A DNA stretch of 64,000 nucleotides from Phymatolithon calcareum (Eukaryota > Rhodophyta > Florideophyceae > Hapalidiales). A program made the translations under genes and the position numbers. Positions 21,635 to 31,100 of the stretch are shown piece after piece. Positions within the stretch are counted from its first letter, which is position 1; every line of letters begins with the position of its first letter. The notes beneath the pieces were generated by a model. It was not told the DNA's origin. It saw only the letters and a program-made list of their open reading frames with translations, and made no database searches. The stretch is from contig OZ345380.1 in the NCBI GenBank assembly GCA_977006965.1, positions 186,001 to 250,000 of the forward strand, given 5' to 3'.

Positions 21635-21828
21635 CTATTGCCGGAAGTATTCAAATTGCAATCCGAATTGCTGACTAACCGTAGTGAGCAATTGAATTGT
21701 TTAATTGCACGACAAACAGCAATATCGAGCAATGAGATTGGGGATATTTGATGATTTTATTTATTTTTTTGAGAGCTCCCAGAGCCTCACCTTGGAGTAA
21801 CGGGGCAGCTCTTGCATAATCTCTACGC

Positions 21829-23980
21829 TATAGTCATCTGGCTGCTCAAAACGTTCTTGATTCGTAATTCTCTCCCAACAAGAGCTCCTGTGAGTCTCTT
21901 GCACTCAAACTCAATTTCTGTACTCATCTTCGATGACGCTAGAGTACGTTGTAAGGCGACTAGTTCGACCACCGCGGTAATCCCGCAGTAAGCACCCAAC
22001 ACAGATATCCTCCAAAGGGGTGCTCGGTTGAATGTCAACCTTAGGCACCTTAAACGTGTTGTTCTTTCTCCTATGTAAAGGATCCCTGGTAGCTTGCCTT
22101 CAATAGGAATCTTCATTGATCTGCCTTCTTCTTCCTTTTCCCATACCTTAATTGTTTCTTCTCTCCTCCTCTTCTTCGAGACAGATCCCTCCTGGGCTTT
22201 CTGAAGGGCTTGTTGCTAGTCTTCATACATCTTGAGATATTCAATATCCTTATCTCTTCCAACGTACTCTTCTGTTTCTTCAAGGCGCTTTTTGTGCCTT
22301 ACCAGGCTTAATGCAAACCTTTCTGCTTGATGACGTCTCCTCATCTTTGGTGGTCCCAGTCGGCACAGAACTCGCATTCGGTCCCGGCGGTGTTCGGCAT
22401 ACTTTCCGAAAACATTCTTGTAGAACAAGCCCTCTGCCGACTCGATTGTCGAGAGCAATCGATTTGTCATTGGAGTAACGTGTAACGCATACTCCCATTT
22501 CGGGATAATTAGCGACTTAAAGATCCTGATGCATGTCTCCGGTTTGAATCCTCGAACATTCAATCCAAGCTCCCGGAGCTTATGTATGCATCCTGCAGCA
22601 TTTCGAACTCTTGCTATGGCCGTGTCATCCGTAACACCCTTGTTATTCATGCTTACCCCAAGATACGAGAGTCTCCAGGCTTGATATAGTTCTCGTCCCG
22701 CCAAGTAAAACGTGTGCTTCTGAAGTCCTTTGTACTTAAGAACTTCGCTTTTTCCTGGTTTTGTGTTCCATTTCATGCCATTTTCGCTTGCCCAACTGGT
22801 CGCTATATCAAGAAGTTTCTGCATTCCTCGTCCTGTCTTCGCTTGAAGCTGAACATCATCTGCGAACAATTGCACAGGGCTCTCTGAAACGTTCCTGTAC
22901 GTCTTGGAGACGGCTTCTGCGAATGTGTCCATGAATATATTGTAAAGGCATGGACTAAGCGGGGAACCTTGAGGTACTCCTCGGTCGATGATACACCACG
23001 TTTCTGTCTCGTCTCCAGCTGATGTGACCCACGATGGTTTTAACAAGTACGCAACCATCCTTGCTATCTCTTCAGGAAGTTTCTCCGTCAGCCTCTTCAT
23101 GAGGATATCCCTGGGCACACTATCGTATGCCGCGGATAGGTCAAGAACTGCCATGAACGGATGATCCATTTTCATTGAACTTTTTGCCCGGAGTATAGCG
23201 AGATATGTGCTTCTGTCTTTCCGAAAACCCAGCTGAACCTTATTGAAGCGATAATTCTCGCGTATGTATGCATCTAGAGCTGAGTCGATGATTTTCCTGG
23301 CTTGACTTAAAAGAGATATGGGCCTGTAGTTTGCTGCTACATGAGCTGGGCCTTTCTTCTATAGGGGAATCAGAGTTGCTTGGCGCCATGCCCGAGGAAG
23401 ATTTGAGTCTCCCGCATGTTTCCCATAATGCTAGCATTATTTCGAGCCCCGCTTCTTTGTTCGCGTGCAACATTTCGACCGCAATTCCGTCTGGACCTAC
23501 CGCCTTCCCCTTCGGTGCTCTGTTGAATGCTCTTGCGATGTGCCGCTTCATTGCCCTATTGAGTGCAAACGTACGCAACGGCAGATTCCAGTCTTCTTCC
23601 GCCTTAGAATTTGGTTGGGTGCACAGGAGCCCCGAGAGCTTTGTTTGTTCCTTTCCTCCGGGATTTTTATTTCATGATCTTGCTTGTGGTATTCGCCGCC
23701 TCGCTCGGCCCCATTTTCTCAACCTCCTGAAGATATCTTTCAAATTGGTCGCATTTGGATTTTCTCACCTTCTTCTTTACCTTCATTTTCACCTCTCGGA
23801 GGGCTTCTTTGTCACTTTCGAGGCCTGTTCTCCTGTAAATCTTATAATGCCGGGTTCGTTTCTTGGCCAGATTGTCGAGCTCCTTGTTCCAAAAACTTTT
23901 AAATCTCGGGGGCCTCGGCTTAGACGATGTCCACGGCTCCTTCAGCTTTTTCAGAAAAAGTTCATACCAGTTGTTCAACT
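21829..23980 (-). pseudogene. LINE-A ORF2: reverse transcriptase and C-terminal domain
   Basis: Reverse transcriptase, frameshifted. The start (about 23578) has NRAPKGKAVGPDGIAVEML. The longest open part (23175-22216) has AVLDLSAAYDSVPRD, GVPQGSPLSPCLYNIF and the catalytic FADDV, then the thumb GCIHKLRELGLNVRG and IIPKWEYALHVTP. The tail (22116-21823) has LPGILYIGERTTRLRCLRL and ends near LRIKNVLSSQ. The upstream linker 23978-23667 (ELFLKKLKEPWTSSKPRPPR onward) joins the endonuclease to the RT. Frameshifts lie near 23650 and 23400-23250, a stop after YLKMYED, and a TAG at 24006-24008. It made cDNA at nicked targets when intact. Confidence 0.88.
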
Positions 23981-24008
23981 CCCGTTTGTCAGTACAGGTA
24001 CGCAGCTG

Positions 24009-24504
24009 CTATATCATGCCCGGTACCCATTTAGACATTTCTTCTCTGGCCTTGGTTGTTCTTGTCAGGCTTCGCCTGCCAGTTTTTGAGATAACCTTCT
24101 TTCTTTGCTGGGTTATAATCCTGTAGTTCAGTACCCTCATTGGTACAGGAATGTGTTCTGTGACACGCTCCCACATGCCGTTTAACAGTTCGGGTACCTC
24201 TCCTTCTAAGGACTTCGTCATGAACATATCGATGTTGCTCTTGCCATGGTTGGATACAAATGTTGGTCTTGTTGTCGTCCTTATTCTCCAGTTGAATTTT
24301 GCGGCCCACGAAACAATCTTGTTCCCTCTCCAGTTTCCTGTGCGGTCCCAGTGTCTATGTCTTGCGTGAAGTTCACCCATGATTATCGTCTTCCCCCTGC
24401 AATGACGGTGGATGAATTCCAAGCACTTGTCGTTCTCCTCTCGACTCGCAAGAGGAGATATGTATGCAACCGACACTGCAATGTCCATCACATTTGCAAC
24501 CACG
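24009..24504 (-). pseudogene. LINE-A ORF2: endonuclease, C-terminal part
   Basis: Minus-strand continuation of the endonuclease begun at 25999, left of the inserted LINE. Motifs GELHARHRHWDRTG and TRPTFVSNHGKSNIDMFMTK match apurinic-type LINE endonucleases. The frame reads through the TSD so that AFQVVVA (25.7 kb side) and NVMDIAVSVAYISP (24.5 kb side) are contiguous before insertion. A TAG lies at 24006-24008. Confidence 0.85.
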
Positions 24505-25704
24505 TGGGCAAGAGATAGACAAATGAGGTGGAACACGAAAGCCGGGAAGAGCGAAGTTCTTCTCTCCGAAGGCACAAGATCACCCACATTCAAGCTTTCC
24601 GGGAAAACGCTGACAAAAGTCAAAGAAGTCCCATACCTTGGCATATCACTCAGCAGTGAGGGAGTTACCGACAAGAAAATGCTTGAACGCATCCAACAGG
24701 CCAAGATAGCAGTGTATCAGCTGAGATCCCTTGGTGTAACAGCCCGGGGACAATCAAGATGTACAAGGCCTTGATACAGCCAAGATGGGAATATGCCATG
24801 CACCTGACGCCATGGACGACAAGAGTTCAAACAGCTATTGCAGACGTGGAGAAGACTTTTTTTGGACAAGTATTTGGTCCAATCGCAAAAAATCGAACCG
24901 CGAGACTTCGTCTTCTCTGTCGCATACATAATGCGGAAGACAGAAGATTAGTTCTAGCGTTATGAATGCTCGAACGAGCCAGAACAAGGAAAATGGGCTT
25001 GCTCGCAGTCCCAAGAGAGGAAAGAGACGTTGAGGAATTGCAATGGGTGTGTCGTGACATATCATCAATGTTACATCACGACCTATTCGAGACGGCACTA
25101 ACCTATCTCAAGCAGCGAGTTTCAGCAAAATCGTTGAGGGACCTGCTCTTTAAAGACGAAGGAGAAGGCTTGGAGGCGAGCAGAAAGAGGAATATTCCTT
25201 ATGATATTCCCGGGTCTACTCCCGCCATCATCAGACTACCGAAAGCACGTCACCGCCAATTGGCGATTAAATGGGCATTCGGACGTTTTCCCCCATTGAG
25301 TACCACACTTCTGGAAGACATATTCGGTGAAATCGTACCAACTCTCATGAACAAGCTCGAAGTATACCTTCAAAGATATCGACTAACAGAAGAGGAGACT
25401 AGTGAGACTGAAAAGGCACTTGACAAAGTACTATTCCTCACAATCGTCTTTTATGACGACATGGAATAGACCAAGACAAAATAGAACGGCGACGCTGAGA
25501 TTCCTACGAACAGGACAAGTGGACTCTAAGCTTTTCCCTCCACCTTCTCTGGAGGAGGGTTTTTGCAGCTAGGGCTACGACGATAGCAACGAGCTTTTGC
25601 GGGCTTTAACGGAGCTACCAAGGTAGTAGCATCTGAAACGCATCTCCCTTACAGTCTTGTGAGTGTTTCTGAGGGCGTTTAATAAATTCAAAATTCAAAA
25701 AAAA
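24505..25704 (+). mobile_element. LINE-A-related 5'-truncated copy inside LINE-A
   Basis: A plus-strand copy with the 11-bp duplication TTGCAACCACG (24494-24504, 25705-25715) and an A-rich tail AAATTCAAAAAAAA. It begins in the RT thumb (WARDRQMRWNTKAGKSEVL), passes VPYLGISLSSEGVTDKKML and IQPRWEYAMHLTPW, and ends in the C-terminal domain HRQLAIKWAFGRFPP to DDME (stop 25467-25469). Frame changes occur near 24750 and a stop near 24963. Its 3' UTR has a hairpin at 25536-25559, discussed in the findings. Confidence 0.92.
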
Positions 25705-25999
25705 TTGCAACCACGACCTGGAATGCTTTTGTAGCCATCTTACCCAGCACTTTGGTTGGAGTACCGGCCTTCGTAATTAAAGATACACCTCCTCGTGGTC
25801 GTTCTCGAGGGCCTTGCGGACGGGTAGAACAAATTTTGTCGAAATTCACCCTGATCGCTGTGTCTTCTTTTTGAAAAGTCTCCGTGAGACCAAGAACTTG
25901 CACATGGTGTTTTCCCATGATTTGGTCAACCATTTTGGGCGTCTCTGCTGATCCGCCCAAGTTAAAAGTGGAGAATATTGTTCTGTTTCCAAGGATCAT
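25705..25999 (-). pseudogene. LINE-A ORF2: endonuclease N-terminus
   Basis: The start of ORF2, MILGNRTIFSTFNLGG, followed by VQVLGLTETFQKEDT (the E of the endonuclease active site) and RPRGGVSLITKAG. It is cut at 25705 by the inserted LINE copy. Its ATG overlaps the ORF1 stop as ATGA (25996-25999), which suggests stop-restart translation of ORF2. Confidence 0.85.
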
Positions 26000-27144
26000 G
26001 ATTCCACACTTTCTTCAGCGTCCACGTGCGATGCTGGTATGGGGTTCGAATTATTAGTGGCTCTGAGCTTGGGGTCGTGCTCTTCTGTTTCGCTATCTTT
26101 GGATGTCGATTCGCTCGTTGTACTCCCTTCAGGGGTCATGTTATCTTCCCTGTTTTTGGTGCGCGGGCTTAAGGTCTTTGGGGCTTGATTTGGCCCTTCA
26201 GTGTTGTTACCAGTTGCAATAATGGCGCTACCAGCCTCAAGTTCGGAGCTCTTCGATTTTTGCACTTCTGTGGGGTTTTTCGAAACTTCTGCGCTTTCAT
26301 TGCATGCTGACATACTTCTCACTTCGCTTTCAAATTGCTTGTCGACGCCCGCTTGTGTCTCTGCACGCGCTTTTCTCTCGAGTGCTTCCATTTCTTCTTC
26401 TGCCTTCTTCTGGTTTTCTCTGTACCAGTTTCGTGTTTGGAAATCAGCCGTGTATCCTGCGCATTTCTTCATCCTCTTTCTTATAGCCCATACATTCTTG
26501 AGTATACGATCATCCCCTGAAACCAGTTTCTTCTTCGACACCGAGTCCTTGAAGAGATTGTACTCTTCGTCTAGCTTTAGGCCCGTTGCTTTCATTGTCG
26601 CTATGACTCTGTCAGAGTAGTACTTGCTGGACATTATTTCCAGCCTGAATTTTCCGATGAACGATAGTCCCTGAACTGCCCTTGAAGGAAGCATTTGGGT
26701 CATCTCATTGCACAGTTCGACTTCATCCATTCTTTCCAGTCCTGTGAAGTAGAGTGGAACTACCTCACTGGACCGGGTGTTCCGTATATTTCCCCCAATT
26801 GCTCTTGAGAACTTGATTACTCGCGAACTGATATGGCTCCCAAAGTGCGCCGGAGTCGGGCGTTCGAGCGCCGCGACTGCAGCATACGACATTGGCGAAG
26901 CCATCGGAGCCAGATCTGGCTCCTTTTGAGTAGCCAGTACAGTATTGCTACCTGCATTATTCTCTTCCTCTTGTGTCGCACGGGGTGGCGTGGACACTGG
27001 AGGGGATACTCGTTCCTGGTTCCCATTCACATTCCGACTTCTGAGCTGCTCCGATTCGTTATTTCGGCTCATTTTTCTGACTTGTGCTTCCACTAGTGTC
27101 AATCGTTCGCACACTTCGCTCAGTGTTGTCATGATCTCGTCCAT
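25996..27144 (-). CDS. LINE-A ORF1 protein (RNA-binding type, inferred)
   Basis: An open frame of 382 codons upstream of the endonuclease ORF. The first ~35 residues (LSEVCERLTLVEAQVRKM) look like a short coiled coil. The middle (VVPLYFTGLERMDEVELCNE to WAIRKRMKKCAGY) is compact and conserved-looking. A basic region and a long Ser/Thr/Asn/Glu-rich tail follow (about 235-382). Position and shape match LINE ORF1 proteins, which coat element RNA, but I cannot confirm a fold. It ends with TGA overlapping the ORF2 ATG. Confidence 0.65.
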   Translation of the reverse strand: MDEIMTTLSEVCERLTLVEAQVRKMSRNNESEQLRSRNVNGNQERVSPPVSTPPRATQEEENNAGSNTVLATQKEPDLAPMASPMSYAAVAALERPTPAHFGSHISSRVIKFSRAIGGNIRNTRSSEVVPLYFTGLERMDEVELCNEMTQMLPSRAVQGLSFIGKFRLEIMSSKYYSDRVIATMKATGLKLDEEYNLFKDSVSKKKLVSGDDRILKNVWAIRKRMKKCAGYTADFQTRNWYRENQKKAEEEMEALERKARAETQAGVDKQFESEVRSMSACNESAEVSKNPTEVQKSKSSELEAGSAIIATGNNTEGPNQAPKTLSPRTKNREDNMTPEGSTTSESTSKDSETEEHDPKLRATNNSNPIPASHVDAEESVES

Positions 27145-27192
27145 TTTCTTCGCTATGTTATCATTGGCCGTATACGTACTGCCTTGCGGAGC

Positions 27193-27873
27193 TCATGGGC
27201 TCCGCTCCATCGACAGCTCTGCGATCTCAATTTCCAGAGCCATATCTCTACCTTGGGTACTGGAATTGCACGCCTTGCAGATGGCTTCGATTCCTTCGCT
27301 CCCTGCGCCTCCGTGGAAGATTAACTGGCCCTTTATGTTACAATTGTTGCACCTGACTCTTTCTCTGACTTTCAGAAAACGCTCTTTGAGCTCAGATCCG
27401 TGTGTTTCACCTTCGGGTTGTGCTCTGGTTTCTGTGTCTGACTCGGATTCTTCCCCATCTTCTCTTGGGCCGTCACTGTCCTCCATCTCCACTGGGGCAC
27501 GAGCTCGAGCTTCAATCTCGTTTGCTCGCTCCAGTGTCCTCTTTGCGATGTCTCGCAATTCCTCGAGTTCTTCGCTGATTTCTTCGTCTGAGTTATCGGT
27601 TTCGATCTCGTTGTCTGATTCAGCATTAGATGCCGGTGGGCTGACCGCGCTCTTGGCGCGACTGCGTGTGGCCACTGGAGATTTGCGAACTACTCCCTTC
27701 GGCTTCTTGCTTGGCCCAGTTGATTTTCGCGCGGAATTGTTTTGTTTCAAAGACCTTTTATTCTTTGATGCATTTCGGGACGCCGTCGGAGTTTCCTTTC
27801 GCGGCGAAATTTTTCTCCCCCGGGCAACTCGCCAGGGCTCACGCTCGAGATCGGGGGGCTCGGGCGTCCCCAT
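27193..27873 (-). CDS. LINE-A ORF0: basic/acidic protein with CX2C pairs
   Basis: An open frame of 226 codons, the first in LINE-A. The N-terminal ~75 residues are very basic, with nuclear-localisation-like stretches (KNKRSLKQNNSARKS), then an acidic coiled region (ISEELEELRDIAKRTLERAN). Two Cys pairs, CNNC and CKAC about 25 residues apart, could form one zinc finger. I know no specific family. A gag-like nucleic-acid-binding role is inferred from position. It is separated from ORF1 by 48 nt. Confidence 0.55.
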   Translation of the reverse strand: MGTPEPPDLEREPWRVARGRKISPRKETPTASRNASKNKRSLKQNNSARKSTGPSKKPKGVVRKSPVATRSRAKSAVSPPASNAESDNEIETDNSDEEISEELEELRDIAKRTLERANEIEARARAPVEMEDSDGPREDGEESESDTETRAQPEGETHGSELKERFLKVRERVRCNNCNIKGQLIFHGGAGSEGIEAICKACNSSTQGRDMALEIEIAELSMERSP

Positions 27874-28129
27874 TGCTCGCCAAAATCACCGCCGTGGCGC
27901 GCCTCGCCGCCCTCGTGGTGTTCGCGTATGAATTTCCAAAGAAACTGGTTAGAAAGCGATGATTTTTAACGCTGCAGCAAAAGTGGTGCAATGAGATTGG
28001 CACCACCCCTGGTTATCAACCAAGAAGTTGCCGGAACGAATGTGCTCACACGAAACGTCCATTGGAGCAGTGGGTTCGTCGTTCGACGCCGAAATATTCT
28101 CGGCGATCTGAGCTTTTGAGGAGATAGAA

Positions 28130-28960
28130 CACTTGCGAATCCTGTGCGTAAATCACATTCGCTGGTTTGGAGACAGAAGGAGCTTCCTCGACGCGCTGAC
28201 CGGGCAACGATGGATGTATGGGGAGCTGACAAGTTGTTGGATACTATGGGAAGGGTGATTGATGATATGATCACTTGTAAGCAATTTGGATCCCAAGCTA
28301 CTGTGGGCTCCCTGGGAACGAAAAAACGGACGACCCTTTTCTCGAAAAGGCATTGCGGTGTCAAGACTGGTGACGCATCAAAATATACTCTTAACCATAG
28401 AATCTGCGCGGTCGATTGTCAATCGGCACCTGTCGACAAAGCTTAGGAGTCTGCAGTTGTTACCCCCAGTGCGCAACATAAGCCACAGGCGCGCTGAAAC
28501 TACTCTCAATCAACTTGCCGCACTATGTTGCTCGTTGGTAACAGTTTTTCAAGATGTTCCGGTTGAATACGACCCTTTATGCAAGACCTGCTCTGTGGGA
28601 ACCAAGGAGACCGTGGAGCATCTACTCCTACGCTGTAGTGGACGGAATGTATCAAGGCGCCAGCCTATTGGTAGAGTTTTCGCCGAAACGGCGGAGGAAA
28701 TATGCAATGAGAAACGGGTCGAAGTACTCAAGTTAGTGAACTATGAGAGGCTGTTCGAAAACATCCCAAAAATCTTAAAGGGCGCAGCGAAGAGAGCCCC
28801 CACAAGGGAGCCCAGTGCTTCTGAGGACTGCGTTGCAGCTTGTTTGGTCTACTGGTTAGCTTTTCATTGTGAATGGAGCAGGAAAATTGGCGTTTTCTGA
28901 TGAAGGTTGGCGAAGACGAGTACTGTAAGCAGGACTTGGCAATGCTACGCTTTTCCAATG
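28130..28960 (+). pseudogene. LINE 3' region with RNase H and zinc-knuckle-like end
   Basis: Plus-strand remnant of another LINE type. One frame near 28287-28375 reads IWIPSYCGLPGNEKTDD and LEKALRCQDW, the end of a cellular-type RNase H domain as carried by I/ingi-group LINEs. After a frameshift, 28480-28900 has AETTLNQLAAL and a C-terminal CKTC...TVEHLLLRCSG, the usual Cys/His motif after RNase H. The other LINEs here lack this domain, so it is a separate lineage. It starts after the right duplication of hAT-2 and is broken. Confidence 0.75.
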
Positions 28961-29117
28961 TGGGCTCGGGCCAAGGTGCCGAGCGGGCTGAAACTCCATC
29001 AAGGCTAACAATCTTGACGGTCGCAATCCTAATCTTCTTCACTGGGTGTTGAATTAGGACCCATTTTACGCGCAGTGACGTGCTTGCGAGACCACTGATT
29101 TTCTCTTCAATTACATC

Positions 29118-29254
29118 TTTGCTGACTATGTCACTTTTAGCGAAATGGAGCTTTTGGGTTCCGATTGAATCCTAGTGTCTCGCCAGAAGTTTTGCCCCAA
29201 GCGTCAGCAGATGCATTGGTAACACTATAATAAAAATTTCCTCTTCTTCTTCTT
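29118..29254 (+). mobile_element. 137-bp SINE-like insertion with CTT tail
   Basis: Flanked by the 13-bp duplication CTTCAATTACATC (29105-29117, 29255-29267). It ends AATAAAAATTTCC and then TCTTC/CTT repeats. It has no coding capacity and no clear polymerase III boxes. It is either a SINE or a heavily truncated LINE with a CTT tail. Confidence 0.7.
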
Positions 29255-29599
29255 CTTCAATTACATCCTGAGCCGTACTAATCACATTTATTGACTTGGA
29301 AATGGCTGTCTATAGTCTACAACATTCTTCTCGACTAAACTCCTTCCTTGGCATGTTTGGCTGCACCGACCCGTAGACGGGAGTCTTTTTATTGCGGCAC
29401 AGCAGGTCTTATTCTTAAGAGTAGACAGCACATTTTCGTTCCTAGCTCAGCACGATGTAATTTTCAGGTAGTAGTTGCGCTACTCTTCGCACAGAAGACA
29501 AGCCCGGCTTTAGGACTCTGGCGTGAGCGAGCTGTTTCGCCTTCGTTTTATAGATTTTTTCGAGCTTATAAATCGCCCCTCAATTGAGGTTGTTAGTAA

Positions 29600-31100
29600 A
29601 CTAGACACTAGGACTGAGTTGTAAGGTAGGATTTGCATTCTGCGATCACAATGTCATAGTGGCATATGCTATAGGCTAACAAAGAGAGGGTCCAGGTGTT
29701 TCCAAGTGCTCATTGGAAGGAGATGGTGCAGCAGCAGAACAAAATTTGTTCATCCTGCAATCTCGTTGATACTTTGATATTAAAATATCAATTATTTCAT
29801 TCCGCTTGTCAGTCGCCCAGGAAACGGAGGAGACTTGAAGTAGACGTAAGACCTTTTGTTTATCGGATTCGTACAAAATGCTTTCACGGCTAAAGGTGAA
29901 CGCTTCCCCGGCGAACGTGCCATTAATAGACAGCAGCCCGAGCTTGCTTTCACAGAAGCGCCCCTGTCCATACGTAGACAGTCCTTGCTGTGCTATAGCA
30001 TACTGAAGACGGAGAACTATCACATAAAGGGAAGGGAGGGTGGGTGTTTGAAAAACACGCGCACAGAGAGCGTTCTTCCGAACAGGTTGATGATAATTGT
30101 TGTTGAGCTTGGATTGCGGTATCTGTAGGATTGAGAAAATCCAGAAGACTGTGGAGAGCTGATGTTGGAAGTTCTCTGAATTATGGAGACTGGTAAGTTG
30201 AGTTCGAGGGCTGGGTCGGTATTTGGGGAAGAAAAGTGGGTCAGGAGCATCCAGGTCAAGATACGAACTGATACCAAATATAGGTACATTAGAGAATTGT
30301 CGCCGAAAGCAACTCAGGTGGAATATCTGCAACCCATATGGGGGAAATTGTAGGTTTTTATTTTAGAAGCCCTCAACGCCGGCTCACGCCGACACTATAG
30401 CAGCTTCGCATTGTGCTGTAACTCTTCCAGGGAATACTGCAGCATGTCGCCTCCATCATCACACCATCATCTCCTCTTGCATCTCGCTTTCTAGCATCAT
30501 TGATTTGTCAATCGCTTGTTTCACTTCCGCTTCTGTTCTATCATTCATCTTTGGTTGAGTTAGGTTGAGTTGGAGGGTTTCGACCAGCATCACTGCTCGT
30601 TCGTAGTTGTCGATATATGCAGAGGGATTTCGTGGAGGGAATCGGCAGAAAAACCATTTGACTGCCCAAAGTCTGCAACCCATACGTATTGTCAAAGCTT
30701 GAATAGGTGCTTTCGCTAGATAGCATGGATCGTATGACTTCCACGATGTGCACGAGGGCCCAGACGTGTTCGCCACAATTCGTTCTGCTTAGCCGCTAGT
30801 CGAAATAAAAACCCCTTCCTCGTGCCTCGAAACAATAGGAGATTGCAGGATGCATGGATTTGGTGACCAATAAAATGAATGCTTATTACCCTTATAGGAC
30901 TAGCAAGCAGTGCGTCTATATATTTACCTCTACTTAGATTACGGCAGGCAGTTAATCCTGTTGGCTAACTGTAAACACGCTTCTTCTCTGCCTGCCGCTC
31001 GCCATTACAGGAATTCACCCGAAGCAACTGCGATCGTTCCAAGTTCTGCCAGTCCTCGTGCACGGACAATATGTTGAACTCTTTTCCTTTACAGCTCACT
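29600..31100. repeat. D spacer fragments of unit 1 with insertions
   Basis: 29606-29776 and about 30838-31070 match the D spacer of units 2 and 3 (for example GGACTGAGTTGT, GCATATGCTATAGGCT, and CGCTTCTTCTCTGCCTGCCG). Between them are about 1.06 kb absent from the other copies, with short inverted ends CATCCTGCAATCTC/GAGATTGCAGGATG and the LINE-B copy at 30340. The minus frame 29676-30332 (218 codons) within it is not recognised. Confidence 0.65.
30340..30675 (-). mobile_element. LINE-B copy, 5'-truncated, C-tailed
   Basis: Minus-strand copy with five C residues at its 3' end (GGGGG at 30340-30344), then TACAATTT and the family hairpin. It encodes WAVKWFFCRFPPRNPSAYID and ends ESEMQEEMMV (stop near 30457). 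The flanks CTGCAACCCATA (30327-30338, 30673-30684) form the duplication. Confidence 0.8.

Larger units (their letters stand above)
21742..27987 (-). mobile_element. LINE-A: near full-length non-LTR retrotransposon with three ORFs
   Basis: A minus-strand element flanked by the 13-bp repeat GCAATGAGATTGG (21729-21741, 27988-28000), with an A/T-rich tail at its 3' end (left). A 9-bp alternative, GATGATTTT (21750, 27958), is possible. ORF0 (27873-27193), ORF1 (27144-25996) and ORF2 (25999 to about 21829) are in order. ORF2 holds an apurinic-type endonuclease, a reverse transcriptase and a C-terminal domain shared with the other LINEs here. It is interrupted by a second LINE insertion (24505-25704) and has at least one TAG and frameshifts, so it is dead. 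It sits inside hAT-2. Confidence 0.9.
17920..28011. mobile_element. hAT-2: hAT-like transposon expanded to 10 kb by nested elements
   Basis: Left end CAGGGGTGGTGC (17920) and right end GCACCACCCCTG (28011) are matched inverted ends flanked by the 8-bp duplication GTTATCAA (17912-17919, 28012-28019). Removing the Tc1 palindrome and LINE-A leaves roughly 2.3 kb, still including a CAGGGG element. The subterminal DNA is rich in CAATTGC words, as in hAT-1, and a BED-finger frame (21254-21634) lies near the right end. No catalytic transposase domain was seen, so it needed help to move. Its ends were not seen as a pair without looking across the nest. Confidence 0.85.

Noticed and set aside
27958-27966. 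GATGATTTT as the LINE-A target duplication
   Set aside because: A longer exact 13-bp repeat (GCAATGAGATTGG) fits better and also leaves a consistent hAT-2 right end; the 9-mer is low complexity.
29676-30332. 218-codon minus-strand frame as a host gene
   Set aside because: Its 3' end is D-spacer sequence that is non-coding in other copies; composition is unremarkable and no family is recognised.
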